Source: Heterohyrax brucei
Lineage: Eukaryota; Chordata; Mammalia; Hyracoidea; Procaviidae
Length of the DNA: 64,000 nucleotides
Reading direction: 5' to 3'
NCBI GenBank assembly: GCA_028571685.1
Contig: CM053140.1
Coordinates: 57,666,201 to 57,730,200 of the forward strand
The notes under the pieces were generated by a model. The model searched no databases. It worked only from the letters and a program-made list of their open reading frames with translations, and had not been told where the DNA came from. Made by a program: the position numbers and the translations under genes. Shown here piece by piece: positions 33,401-48,400 of this stretch (the first letter of the stretch is position 1; each line of letters begins with the position of its first letter).

Positions 33401-36400
33401 ATGCATTGTCACTTTCAGGGTATGATGGAGGTACCCAGGCATTTTTGCCAAGTACTAAGGCATGAAACCCTGTTGGCATACTGGTTAAGTGCTATGGCTG
33501 CCAGCCAGAATATTGGCAGTTCACATCTGCCAGGTGCTCCTTGGAAACTCTACAGGGCAGCTCTACTTTGTCTGTAAGGTCACTGTAAGTCAGAATGGAT
33601 TCTGTGGCAGTGGGTTTGGTTTTGTAGGCATGAGTTATAAGTTCTGCCACTGTTGTCAGTTCCTCCTGCCCCTGGCCACTCACTTAGACCCCCTTTTACC
33701 TGGATTCTTCTATCTTAAAGATTATAAGACGTCAGGACAATTCAAGGAAGTCATTTGGCTAAAACGTCTGTAAAACCTTTTTTATTAACAATTTTCTAAA
33801 TTCAGAATATTTGTTGCTAAATAGCATGAAGCTTAAAGACAGGAATCTATTTTGGTTCTAGATTTTAGTAAATTTTTAGTTTACAACAGGAAGGAACAAA
33901 GAGGCCTGTCCTTAATGGTAATGATTTACTCTACTGTGAATAACTTACTGTTTTCAGAGCATTCTACTAGTCAAGAACTCCTCTGGTTATTGGTTCCCCA
34001 TAGCTAATAACCTTTGGTGGCATAGTGATTAAGAGCTACAGCTGCTAACCAAAAGGTTGACAGTTTAAATCCACCTGTCATTCCTTGGAGATACTATGGG
34101 GCAGTTCTACTCTGTTCTGTAAGGTCTCTGTGAATCGGAATCGACTGTATGTCACCGTTTGTTGTTATTGTTATAGCTAATACAGTTCTGTGTTAACAGA
34201 TTGAATTGTCTGTCATCGTTGTATTCCCCCCCACCCTCCCAAATTTGTGTTATAAATCCTTACCTGTGTGCCTGTGGTTATAATCTTGTTTGTGATTGGG
34301 TTGTCTTTGTTATGTTAATGAGGCAGGATTAGTGTGGCTATGTTTTGAATCAGTCTGTTTAGAGATATAAAAGAGGTTAAACAAGGAAATGGAGATGGTA
34401 GAAGTTAAAAGGTAAGCCACATGAAGACTGCCCAGGAGCAGAAGCTCAGAAGAGACAGACTTCCTCCAGAGCTGATAAAGGGAAAAAAAAGCCCTCCTCT
34501 AGAGCTAGTACCCTGAATTCAGGCTTTTAGTCTCCTGACTGTGACAAAGTAAATTTCTCTTTGCTAAAACCATTCACTTGGGGTATTTCTGTTACAGCAG
34601 CAATAGGTAACTAAGACAGTTTTTCAGTGCTCTTAGGTGTACTTACTTGCCACACATTGTCAGGTTACAGTCGTTAGACATAACTCTATTCTTGAGAGGA
34701 ACATACCTGAGATAAGCTTGTGCTTAGAATTTTAGGCTGCACTTGATACTAACCAAGCTGTCTATATCCTAGCCTTGTGTCAAAGGTTTGTGATATGCTG
34801 TGATAGCTGGGTTTAAAAAGTGCAATATTAAAACAAAAGCCATGAGCCTTTAAGCCCAGTGTGTAAAGGCACACTCTGAGTTATAACTCAAAGGCACAAC
34901 TGTATAGTAGTACCGGCCAGTAGCTTTAGCGAGCCAAAGCCAATCAAGTGCCGTCGAGTCGGATCCGACTCATGGCGACCACTAACGATTATTCGAAAAT
35001 GTGTTATTTCATTCATGTGGACAGCAGAAACACATTTTCCAAGAATTAGAACATTTCCTTGATTCTAAGACATGCTATATTTCTCCCTACATTTTAGCAT
35101 TTCTTTAATAGTGAATATGTACATTTAACTTAGGGGCTTTTCCCTTCCCCTCCACACAGCTAAACCTCTAATTTGTCTTTGGTACCTCAGAGTCCTACAG
35201 ACTTGGTCAGTATGACTGTATGGGAGCCTTAGTAGTGCAGTGGTTATGTGCTTGGCTACTAGCCAAAAAGCCAGCAGTTTGAAGCCACCAGCTTCAACTC
35301 TTTAGGGGCAATTCTACTCTGTCCTATAGGGTTGCTGTGAGTCAGAATCAGCTTGATGGTAGCAGTTTGATTTTAGTTTTGATTGCTGTCAGATTCCAAG
35401 AGCTGGTAGTCTTATATGTTGAGATCAGGAGCACTATGGTTAGCAAATTTACATTTCTCTGTGCATATAAATATGAATGAGAAATACAGTGAGACTCAGT
35501 CTGCATGACTATTACCTACTGAGAACAAAATTTTGGAAATTTAGGACTCTGTCTAAAATTATCTCTTATTTTTAACTCAAGACTTAAAATTTGGGTCAAA
35601 GCAGATGTGCAGGGAACCATCTCAATGAGCTGTTAAAGCCAGGTGTTCCATGGCAGTAAGGACCTGGGACCAGCTCTACCAGTGGCAGATAGGCACTGCT
35701 GGACAGGGTTTCCCACAGGTGACCCACATACCCAGGCTAGCTTGAACTAATAGAACCTTATGGCTAAGCACAAAAGAAGCTGGGTAAGTGCTTGCTGGAA
35801 GTTAAGTATGTGACCCACAGTGGTTGTTCACTTGTTATTCCCTGCTACATGGTGCATCTTTTGATGTGAACAGAGTGAAGAAAATATATAATATAGTGGT
35901 TAAAAGAGCGTAGGTTCTAATGTCAGATGGATTAGAATTTCTAATCCAGCCCCCAAAATACTTAGTTGTGTGAAACTGAATATGTTACTTAATTTTGTCA
36001 TTAATAGAAAAAGGAAGAATAGTACCAACCTAATTCATAGGATGGTTGTGCAGATGAAAACTCACAGCACAGGGTGTGCACTGAAGTATTGAGCAGTTAA
36101 TTTATCAGTGCCCCCAGTCTGTTTGCATGAGGTGTATTTCTGGCTTGTTAGGGGGAATACTGAAGCATAGGGGAGAGTAGTAGCCCCCTGTGAGTTCGGT
36201 GACTTAGCCAGGAGTGAACCACAAACCTCTTGATTCATAACCTGGTACCATGCTAACTTGACTGTGCTTTTCTACTCAGCTTTGTTCTGCTTCTCAGAGA
36301 TTTTAGGAGTGAAGCATGAACTAAAGCTTAATGAGACTTTATGTTTAAAGGAGAAACATAATATCTGAATGAAGGTTGTCATTCAAAGTGGTCAGGTGGT

Positions 36401-39400
36401 AGACTGTTAAAATTGGAAGAAGCATTAATAATAATTCATTTAGAGTCAACCAATCTGTGGCAAAGGCTTTTCTGATCCAGGATGAAGAGAAAAATAAGCA
36501 CAGGAGTGAGTTTTTCATAAAGATAAATTCATTTCACAGAATTGTCCATTATCCTTTTCTACTTATTTGCTGTTAAAATGACCTTTCTCTTACAAAATTA
36601 TGCTAATTAGTAACCATTTTATAACAGTTTGCTGTGAAGTCTTTTTTTCTGTATTATATTGGGGTGTTACATAGTTAAAATTTTTCCAGTCACAGTAATG
36701 GCTGAAAACATTTTTGAAGCTCTTGTTTTAGAATTGTTTCAGATCAAGGACTCATATTTCAGAATATTTGCATTGTAATTCGGTCACACCTGAGTTTAGA
36801 TTCCAGACGTGCTACTTAACCAGCTGAGCCGCCTTGGACTAGTGGCTTCATTTCTGTTTATCTTTTATCAGTAGAGATGATACAGTTTTTGAACAGTTGT
36901 TTTGAGATAATGTTTTAAATGCGTAGCAGTAATAGTCATTCAGTAAATGTTAGTCCACACATCAGTCTCTCCCAGACAGGAAATCTTTGCCTCATGAGGT
37001 GGTTCTGTGTTCGGAAACAGCAAATACTCGTTTAGAGTTAACTTTGGGTAATACTTTTTTGAAGTATCTTTGGTGGCACAGTGGTTAAGCACTCGACTGC
37101 TAAGCGAAAAGTGAAAAGTGAACCAACCCACTTGTTGCAGCACAGAAGCAAGATGTGTCAGTCTGCTGCCCTGAAGATTTCAGCCTGTGGGGCAGTTCTA
37201 CTCTGTCCTGTAGGGTCACTCTGAGTGGGAATCTGTGGCAACAGCAGTACTTTTTTGTGACCAAAGTGAAATGTGATAATAAAGTTGGACTCAGGGGCTC
37301 ATAGAATAATGTTTAATGTAATTCCAGTTCTTAAAGAGGGTTCTAAAAATACGTGGGGCTATGGCAGCATAATCAGAATATAGAGAAGTATTTATACCTC
37401 CCATTCCTTCACAACCAAGTGATAATCTATTTAAATGTGTGTTTTCTAAAAAGCAGTTTTATTGATTTATAGACTTTCTACATCTTTCTGCTTGATGTAG
37501 AATTATGAGCCAAGGAAATCTTAAGTTTCTGATGGACAGAAAACATCCATTCTTGATTGGATTGTTGATCTCTTAGGGGGCAGGCCACATTCATCATCTG
37601 ATAGAATTAGAAAAAATTGTTTCCGTACCAACGCCAGACATGTGTGCACCCTCTGGGGAGATTAATTGCCATTAACCAACCCCCTCTCCCCCGGCAAAAG
37701 GTATGTAAGTATGTTATTCTTGATCTTGAAGATCTTGAGGTCTTTATCTTGAAGGCAGATGGTATTTTTTTTTTTTTTTTTTTATCCCGAGGAAGATACT
37801 TAGAAGCCTCTGTTTGCTTGATTGGAAGAGGTTTTGCCAAACTCCATTGAAACAAGATTTAAGTAATATTTAATTTAATATTTATTTAGAAACTGATTAT
37901 TGATGAGAAGAAATATTACTTATTTGGGAGAAACCCTGACCTGTGTGACTTTACCATCGACCACCAGTCTTGCTCTCGGGTCCATGCTGCCTTGGTCTAC
38001 CACAAGCACCTGAAGAGAGTTTTCCTGATAGATCTCAACAGTAGTAAGTAATTCACATCCAATTTCACACATTCCCTCTTGGGCACCGTGAAAAATGCTC
38101 TTTGCATTCTTCAGCTTGGAAGATATGTTTGATTGTTTATTAAAGAAGTTTACATTTAGTTTTTAAATCATCTTTTCTCTGTTCCTATAATTTTCCTGTT
38201 TTCTCGAGATAATTGATGGCTAAATATAGAGAGAAGATTGCTATGGGGAGTGTTCCCCTGGAGAAGACAATAAGTATATAGGGAGAACCAGAAAGCACCT
38301 AGGTACAGAGTTTCTGTTTGGGATGAAGAGCAGGTTTGGGAAATAGGTAGTGGTGATGGTTGCACAGCATTGTGAATGTACTTAATCCTGCTGAATCTTG
38401 CATTTAAAAATGGGTAAAATGGCAGATTTCATGTTATACATACTTTTTACCACCAAAAAAAGCACCATGACCTAGGGAGTGTGGGTATTTAGGTGTTCAT
38501 GTCTGTGATGAGTCTTGGTCCAATTTAAGCAGAAGCCTGAATTAGCTTGGTTAAAGCAGTAGAGCATCATTGCAGAGCATTTTTTTAAAAAAAGAGTTCT
38601 GAGCAAAATTTTAATTTTGGATAATGGGTTCTTTACATTTGTTTTGACTGCTAATAATACCCAGTTTAAATTCCATGAACACAATCCCTGTAGTGATTAG
38701 AAAGGCAACCCCAACACTTCCTGGATGGTGGCAAGAAACTAAAATGAAATTTTAAACTTTGCAAGTGACAATCCATAGAAATGTAACTGAGACTTGCATG
38801 GCGCCCTGAAGTTTGTTCATTTTGCCTGTGCATGAATGTAAATTGTAAAAGATCCTGCTTTCTGGCCTGATCGTGTTCGACACCCCCCACCCTACCTCCC
38901 CACAGACACATACCCCTGTAATCTGTTCATATGGTAGTCTTGAACAGCCTTGCCTCGAAAGTACTTACCTGCAAATTTATCCTTTCTCCATTTTATAACA
39001 CATAGAACGCAGATGTGGAAAACAATTCCAAGTCTCCAGTAGGATTTTGGCTTGCCTAGGCGTTGACATCTCACTTGTTTCAGCCAAGTTCCTTTCTTGT
39101 CCTGGGGAGAACTCAAGCATAATTGCCATCATGCCAGCAATTCCTGTGTTCTTTACATTTGAGGCTGAGGCGGTCAGGCTACAGTGATTCCTGTGTCCTG
39201 CCTTGGGGGCCATGGCCACTGCTGGGTCAGACTTACTCCAGAATGGAGCCAAGTCTGTCTGGCAGCAGAGAGCAAGCAGTAGTATTTGTTATTTGAGGTA
39301 GTAGCAGATTCCAGATGCGTTAGAAAACCACTGAAGAGGTTCAAGGCTTGGTGAATGAGTTTTTGTTTTTACTGTAATACATGACAAGGGATGCAAAGTG

Positions 39401-42400
39401 GGTTCGGTGTCCTTTTCATTTTAAAGAGAAAGAAAACAACAGCAACAACAAAACGCTGATATACTGGGAGGAACTGACCTGGGATAGGAAAGTTGGAGGT
39501 AATAATTTCCCTTCTAAAACTCAGGGCTAACCCTGCCTTACATTTCTGATTTGCTTGTTCCTAGCACATGGCACTTTCTTGGGTCATATTCGGTTGGAAC
39601 CTCACAAGCCTCAGCAAATTCCCATCGATTCCACGGTGTCGTTTGGTGCTTCCACAAGGGCGTATACTTTACGTGAGAAGCCTCAGACACTGCCTTCGGC
39701 CGTGAAAGGAGATGAGAAGATGGGTGGAGAGGATGATGAACTTAAGGGCTTGCTGGGACTTCCGGAGGAGGAGACCGAGCTTGATGTAATTCCATGACCA
39801 TGTCATCGTTTTACTTTGGACACTGGTTTTTGCAGTGTGGCGCTCTTCTGTCTGGCTCAAAATGCCAAAGCTTTAGCAACAGGAGATTTACTGGAGCCTA
39901 GTAATGGGCCTTTGCCACTTTGGAACTGCATCTTACCAGTTTGGTTATGTGTGACCAGGGCTAACAGCGAAACTAGATCTTTGCTGGTAGACCTTCGTGG
40001 TTGTGTTAGTGAATCTTTGGTGCCTGTTAGAAGCTGAGGCTACAGCTAAATTTTTCTCTCCCTCTGATTGCTTGAAGCTATACTGTCCGGTATGGCAGCC
40101 ATCAGTCACATTTCTAGCCACTTACTGGTCACATATAGCTAGTCGCTGCTATGTTGGGCAGTACAGATAGAGAACAAAGCATGCTATTAGATGGTGCTGG
40201 CTTAGAGAGACCAGTGCTTGCACTCATTTATGTAGATTTTTTTGTCACTATTCAAACAGCCCACGAATCTCTTGAATAGAACTAGATTGCTTGTTGATTT
40301 ACAGGCCTGTCTACCTTAAAGGCTATGAGTTTTACATGATAAAATTCTTAATTGCTATGGTTTTCTTTTTCTAGAGGCCAGGCCCCATAGTTTCTGACAT
40401 AGCTGTGGCCTTTCATATGTCTCACTGCTTGTTGTCAGTGCTCTCTTAAGGTAGACCAAATACAAGTGCATCCTTAACTTCCTACATGCATTTACTGTTT
40501 TCCAACCCTTAGAATGAAAAGCACATTGAAATCTTATAATTTAAAAATCTTTTTTTTTTTTTTTTTTAAGACTTGGCCTTGTAGCTAGGGACCTTGCTAA
40601 CAGTCGTGTCTGCCCATTTCTGCCTCCAAGCAGCTTCCATGTGTCCCTGTCTTTTACTTAAGTACACTAGGTCCTTTCTGATCTCAAGAAACTTGGAGTA
40701 TCTGAAACTTCAGTGCAGATCGGAATTAGTCCAGTGGATTGGGAAGAAGCAGGCAGCAGTGCTAAGGCCAAGTTAATTATTGAAATGGATTGATAGTTTT
40801 GAATAGAATTGGGGCCGGGCACAAAATGAGGAGTAACAAAATTTAATGCCCCAAATTTAGTGCACTGGCAGTGTCCTTTAGAGTCGTCAAGGTGAGAGCT
40901 ACTGACAAAGAAGCTACCAGTTATCCTTGGTCATCTTGATTTTAATTCTTGGAGTTTCGTCTATTCACATTCCCTTTAACTCTCAGCCTGAAGATGTGAC
41001 AGCTTTTCTTAAGAAAAACAAAACTCAAAAGTATTTGTGCAGATGATCACTTCCTAGCCCAGAGCACTTCACTTCCTTCTGGCTGTCACTGCCTATAGTT
41101 GAGGAAGATGTTCCATATTCTGTCAATTTAGCCTTGTTCGTATTGGCAGTCCAAGGAAAGTAATCTTTTCTAAGTGGAGAAGAGAGTCTCATCGGTCACA
41201 TTTAGCTCCTAATGCCCTTTATTTGATGTTATTTTCCCCAAATTCCCACATCCTGACTCTTGTCTTCCCTCTGTGAACCCTGGCCTAGAACTTGACAGAG
41301 TTTAACACTGCCCACAACAAGCGGATCTCTACCCTCACCATTGAGGAAGGGAATCTGGATATTCAGAGGCCAAAGAGGAAGAGGAAGAACTCTCGGGTGA
41401 CTTTCAGTGAGGATGATGAGATCATCAACCCAGGTGAGGTACCTTCTTCCTAGTTTTTCTGATAAAAAGCTGTGGTCTCAGCATAGGATATACAACCTGC
41501 AGATCACTTTTAAGTTTCTCAACAAGGTTTAAGATAACAGGTGCTATATTGAGAGGAGATATTTCTGTGCAGTCTGTTGGTTGAGTATCCTGAGCAGTCA
41601 AGCATTGTCTAGTCACAGTGTGAAAGAAATGGCTCAAGGGAAAACCTTGTGTAATTCTCCTGCTGATCAAGTGGAAGTTCTGGTAAGGTATAGGCATTTG
41701 CTGTCACTATTTCAAAGGAGAACCTAGCCTAACATTATTGTCTTTATGGAGTTCAGAGTCTGATTGATAACTCCATAGTTGGAGAACCTTCTGCAGCTGC
41801 CATTAACTACAGTGAAGACTTGCCTCTCTGTAGGAAGTAACTTATTGGATAATTTGTATGAAGGTGTCAGTAAGATGAGAGTATATACAGAAGGCGGCTA
41901 AGTTTACCTGTTTGTTTCATCATCCAGCATTTTTTTTTATTTTTATTTAACATAACTGAGTGAAAATGTACATTCCCGTATAAATTTACATGCCCACCTA
42001 TATGCAGCTTCCACTGCTCTCCCTGTCCGGTGACTGCACACTATTCCTCTCTGCTCCATACATGTCTCATCCTCCCAATAACCTCCTTTCCCCTCCTCTC
42101 CGTCCAGTCCCCTTCCTCCAGCCAGAGGTCAGCAAGATGATATCCTGTAGATGTATAGAACCACAAAGTGCTTCCAATATGTGGTCACTCTGCATTGCCA
42201 AGTCCAATTCATTCCTGTCCAAAGAGTGGACCTTTGTTATAATTTATGGGAAAGGGCAGCATCAGGGCCGGGGGCCATGCTCTCAGAGGAACCCCAAAAC
42301 CGCTGGACCATCAATTGAGGTCTTTTAGTGGAGATCTCATGATGCACCCCTTTTTATTCTTGTGTTGCCAGTGAGACTCCTCTCCATGAGCTCCATCGTG

Positions 42401-45400
42401 GCTATCACTGGTGGTGGCCGGGCACCATCCGGTTCTTCTGGTCCCAAGTCAATGTAGGCACCCACTCTTGTGCATCTCTCTGTCTTCTCGGTTGTCTTTA
42501 CCGCATGTCATTTTGGTCCTTGGTGAGCATCCGTTCCTGCTGAGTTGGGACCAGATCCAGCATTTTTATTGGCTTCCTTTTAGATGTCTCTCTAGTACTG
42601 TGGTAAACATATGACATAGAACTGAAAGGCATAGTTTGTAGAAAGATGGTAGGATTGAAATTCAAAAAGACCTTGTTTGAAAAGAAATCTCAATGAATGG
42701 AAACAAGGAACTCTGACTGATAGGTTACACTTATTTCCCATGTTGAAGCATAGTGAGACTAACTTCCAAGTCTTGTATTTAGGTTCATAATACCAGCTAT
42801 TCAAATGGAGAGGATCTGCTGCCGTGGCAGTTTATGAAAGCAAAAAGATCTAGCAAGTTTAGTTAATTGAAAACATGTTATCAGTTGGTGGAGAGGAGAG
42901 TATGTACAATCAAGTACATACCCAAGGAAAGTAATCTTTTCTAAGTGGAGAGGAGAGTCTCATCAGTCACATTTAGCTCCAAATGCCCTTTATTTGGTAT
43001 TATTTTCCCCAAATTCCCACATCCTGGCTCCTGTCTTCCCTCTGTGAACCCTGGCCTAGAACTTGACAGAGTTCAAAACTGCCCACAACAAGCAGATCTC
43101 TACCCTCACCATTGAGGGTACAGTACGATTAAAAACTGTTAGTAGAAGAGTGAGAGGATAGTAAGCCCACTGGTCTGTGTTCTGACCAGAACTTACAGAA
43201 GAGTGTTACATCATCCTGAGAGTCGAAGAAGCTCGCAAGCTGAATGAGCACCCTTGTGGAAAAGGTCCCCTGGAGGCCGAGCACGTAAGGGAACCGTTAC
43301 AAGGAAGAGGAAGTTGAAAGAGGCATGACCACTGACCTTAGGGAGAAAGGGTTGGGTCAAAGCCATAGCCAGTGGGTGCCAAATATCTTACTCAACATAA
43401 ACGAAAATAAGTCCTGGCTTATGTTTAGAAGAAGAATTCTATTTAAAAGGATTCCTATGAAGAGACCAGGGCATTTGTTTTAGTGACTGTAAGTTCACTT
43501 TTGGAGGGGGTGTGATGTGGAATGGATTGCTCCTCAGAATAGTGACTGTCTAAGGGGATGTTCAGGCAGGGCTGGATGACCGTGCTGGGAGGCTGCTTCC
43601 TGGGCCTCACACCAGAACCTGTTAAATAAGAGTTTCCAGGGGTTGCCCTGTGCCCGGAAGAGCTAGATGGTGTGTAGGTACCACCAACAACTGCTCTGAC
43701 AGGGATTACAGTAGGAGGTCCTGGACAGAGCATTAGAAAAACGTAGAACAAAATTCAGGCTCACAAAATAAAAAAGACAGACTCTACTGGTCTGACAAAG
43801 ACTAGAGGAACCTCTGATACCGTGGCCCCAGGGAGCCCTTGTAACTCAGAACTGAAGCCACTCCTGAAGTTCCCTTGTCAGTCAAAGATTAGGCAGGCTT
43901 GCAGAATGGTAACGTGTGAGGAATGTGCTCCATAGATGGGTCAAATGCATCAGACCAGATGGATAGCACCTGCCATGGAACAATGATGGGGAGGCAGAAA
44001 AGGACAGGGAAGTTAGATCAGTAGAAATGGGGAACATGGAATGGAAAAGGGGAGAGTGCTGACACATTATGGGGATTGCAACCAGTGTCATGAAAATTTT
44101 TGTAAGTTTTTGAATGAGAAACTAATTTGCTCTGTAAACTTTGACCTAATGCACAATTTAAAAAAGTGTCCAGGGTTGGACCTCTTGTCGTTAGGTATCG
44201 TCACGTCAGTTCCAGTTCATAGCAACCCTTTGTGCAACCAAAGGAAATGCTGCCCAGTCCTGCAGCCTGCTCACAGCTGCTGTTAGGGTTCAGCCCATTG
44301 TTGGAGCCACTGTGTCAGTCCATCTCCTTGAGGGTCTTCTGCATTTTTGCTGACCCTGTGTTTTATCAAGCATGATGTCCTTCTCCGGGGACTGACCCCT
44401 CCTGACAACATGTCCGAAGTATAAAAGATGTAGTCCTGCAATCCTTGCTTCTGAGGAGAATTCTGGTTGTACTTCTTCCAAGACAGATTTGTTCATTCTT
44501 TTGACAGACCATGCAATATTCATTACTGTTCAGAACACCATGATTCAAAGGCATTACTTCTTGGCTTTTGAACACTTTAAAGAGGTCTTTTGCAACAGAT
44601 TAGCCCAGTGCAGTGTGTCTTTTGATTTCTTGACTGCTGCCTCCATGGATGTTAATTGTGGATCCAAGTAAAATGAAATCTTGACAATTTCAGTATTTAT
44701 CATGATGTTGCTTATTGTTCCAGTCGTGAGGATTTTTGTCTATGTTGGGGTGTAACCTGTACTGAAGGCTGTGGTCTTTGATCTTCATCAGTAAGGACTT
44801 TCTCTTCACTACCCAGTAAGCAAGGTTGTGTCACCTGCATAAGCAGGTTATTAATGAGTCTTCCTCCAATCCTGATGCCCTTTTCTTCGTGTAGTCCAGC
44901 TTCTTGGATTATTTGCTGAGTGTGTAGATTGAATAAGTATCATGAAAGGATACAATCCTGACACACACCTTTCTTGACTTTTAGAAATGTATATTTTAAA
45001 ACAAACTCCAGTTTGTACTGAAGAACAACAGCCCTCTGGGGACCACTGAACAAAAAGCCTCTTAAGTCCCTTTCATGGAATTCATCTGACCTTGTCTGTT
45101 TTTCAGCTTGAGAATCCACGCTCTGAAGCTTGACTCAGGCAGTATAGCGTGGTGATGAAGAGTGGGAGCTCTGAGGTCAGAAGGTCCACATTTTAAGTCC
45201 AGCATACCAGTTAGTTGTGTGGCCTTGGCCAAGTGACTTAATAGACATCAGGGTTGGTGGGGAGGTGGAATGAATTAATACAGGCAACGTTGCTTAAGAT
45301 TGCTGCTTGACACTCAGTAAGTCCTTGGTAAATATTGGCCATCAGCACCATCATCGTCTGCCAGCCCTTTGCCTTTTACCGTTGCAGCCTTACCTATTCG

Positions 45401-48400
45401 AGAAGAAGAGCAAGGGAATTTGCTGGTAGGTCTCCTGGGAGGAGAGATAATTGGCTGAAGAGAGTGAAGACAGGGTGAGACCCCTGAGTACCCTTCAGTC
45501 AGGGACAGACGGGGTGCTCCAGAGCAGCTCAGCCTCTCCCTCAGCAGACTTGTGTGCTTGTGTGGTCCCATGAGCTGCACCCCTTGGGCTCTAGTTACTC
45601 TTGGGCTTCATTTAGCTTTCTCTCTGAAAAGATGGGCTGGAACAAACAGGGCCTCTCAGTGATTTAAAGAAAAGATCAGGGGCTTCTTTCTAGAGACCCT
45701 GTCTCTTTCCTGATGAGCCTGAGTAGCTTTTCCTTTTTCATCTTCTCTGTAGAAGCCATTGATTTATTCATTCATTCGTTGAATAAATATTGGTTGCCAG
45801 GAAATATTCTTTTAAAGGCATGTAATGTATGAAAGGTACGCAGGTCAGATCTACCACCTGCTCCTTGGAAACCCCACGGGACAGTTCTGTTCATCCTGTA
45901 AGGGTACCGTATGAGTTGGAATTGACTTGATGGCAATGGCTTGGTTGGCATTTAACATGGGAAAAACCAAAAAAAAAAGAAAGAAAGAAAGAAAAAACCC
46001 ACTGCCGTCGAGTTGATTCTCACTGATAGTGACCCTATAGGATGGAGTAGAACTGCTTCATAGAGTTTCCACAGAGTACCTGGTGCATTTGAACTGCCAG
46101 CTTGCTGGTTAGTAGACATAACTCTTAACCACCAGGCCACCAGCATTTCCAATATAAAACACATAAACCAGGAGGTTAGTATTCACATTAAATAGGGATT
46201 CTTTGTTTTCTGAAAGGAGTTATAGGGGTTTTTCTTTAAATAGCAAATGCCCCCAGTATATTTAAAATATGAGATACAACATCTATTAGAAAAACAGTTC
46301 CTTTTCTACCGCTATATTAAGATCAAAGGAGCTCAGAGTAGTTTTTTCTGGTAGTGGTAAGTCTGGGCCTTGGGCCTGCCTGTTTCCACAGAAGCTTCAG
46401 GGAGAAAAGTCTTGTTGATTCTTAGTGATCTAGCCCGATCATCTCCTCTAGGCTCCAGGAACACTGTTTACGTGTCTCTTGAAGAACTTGTCTCGTATTG
46501 AAGCTTATGTTATGTAGCTATACAACTTGAGCTTCTCAAAGGCGGGGCAGTCTCTTGGCTCTTATTTCTGTGCATGATGTCCAATAAATGCAGAATGAGA
46601 GTGACTACTGGCAAGTCCTTTACGCTTAATGCTTTCTCCCTACAGAGTCAGTGAAGCTCTAAGTCCACAGGGTGGAGTATAACAAGGGTGGAAGCTCTGA
46701 AAACGCCACTGTTCTCCCACCCTGCCTGGTCAGGGGGGTCTCAGATCCTTTAGTAAAAGTCTTGACTGTATACAGGTCAAGTGGTTCAGCTCAAAAGATC
46801 AAGTTAATTTGGAAGCCTTGGATAAGTCCTAATTTAGTTATTTGCTAATGAGTGGTCTTGGATGGAGTGTGTGACCTCTTGACATGTCACTGTTTGATCA
46901 CTAATATAGGATTGATAGGGCCTACTCCTCCAGTCTCCAGCAGGGTGATGGGATGAGTCTCCAAGCTCTAGTTTTGTATTTTTTCCTCATCTATTAGATG
47001 TTTTTTATAGTAGTCTTTACCTTATAGGGTGGTTGTGAGGATTTAATACAGGCCCAACACATAGTAAACATTATGCGTTAGAAGTATTTTACTATTTTAA
47101 ATTGAAGCTGTTATGATTGTGATGTTTCCGTGAGCCCTGTGCCCTTACCCCTCCCAGCAGAGTACCAGCTAACACTGCCCTCCTCTCTTTTTGCAGAGGA
47201 TGTGGATCCCTCAGTTGGTCGCTTCCGGAATATGGTGCAAACTGCTGTGGTCCCAGTCAAGGTAGGAAGCATGTTGTGATGATATTTGAAATGCTGCACA
47301 ATATAGATTTTAAAACCACTCTTTCTGTGTAAGTAGATGTTAAGTATGTGCTTTGTTTTAAAACATCCTGCGCCTCTCTCCCATTTTTCATTCTGTGGGA
47401 ATGCTTTACCTCACTTCTGTCTAGGGAATCCTGTGGTACCACAAAAAAGCTGCACGTGCTCCATGTGGTAAATTATGATACAATGTGAGTCTATAAATTT
47501 GCCTTCTAGAAAGTGGCAGAGAAAGACCTGGTTGTCTCTAGCTTTTACCTTCTGGCTCAGAGTAAGTTATTGGGCCAGAAAAAGGAATTAATGGCAGTGC
47601 TATGTGGCACCCGTGGCTTTTGCTATGCCTGTGTTTTGTAAACAAGAACGAGGTAGATAGGAAGGACAGCCAAAGTGTGTGTTACACTTAAAGATCAAGT
47701 ATACTGAAGAACCAAGAGGGGGAAGTTACAGAGATCTTCCGACTGCTCAGAATGAGAAGGAGCCACCTGACAGAACTGCCCAAGAGGGATCAGACTGCCC
47801 CTGGAAGTAGTGAGATTCCTGTTAATAGAGGCATTGGTTAAAAAAAAGAACAAAACTGCCAGAGGTCTGATGCTACTAGAAGTGTTACAGAGAGCTTTAT
47901 TTTTAGTAAATCATTAGACTACAGTAGACTAATGAATTGATAAGATATGTTAGCATTCCAAGTTAGTTTTTGTTCAATCCAAAAGGTCGTATGGGGATTA
48001 AGGGACATCTTCCATGAGTTTGGAAACCCTGGTTGCATAGCAGTTAAGAGCTATGGACCGTGGGAGAGCTGGGTTCTGCCTACAGTGTCATTATGAGTCA
48101 GAGTTGACCTGACAGCAGCAGATTTGTTTTTTTGCTGTTCATTTCTGTGAATTTTAATTCTGTATTAAAAAGTATCACTGTGGGACTCTAGTATTCATGT
48201 CATATTTCCCATGAGCTCTTTTCTATTGCTATTCTTTTTTTCTTCCTTTCTTTTTCTTTTGGAATGCTCTGTTGTCATTAAAGTATAAAATCAGCAGATA
48301 TTTTTACTTTAGTCAATGTTATTGTGATGTAATTTGCATAATATGAAATATACCCATTTTAAGTGTTCAGTTTGGGTTTTGGCAGATGTGTGCCTTTATG

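Noticed and set aside
42922-43117. Retrocopy of PPP1R8 as the source of the exon 5 copy
   Set aside because: The copy carries 138 bases of intron upstream of the acceptor and no other exon or poly-A, so it arose at the DNA level.
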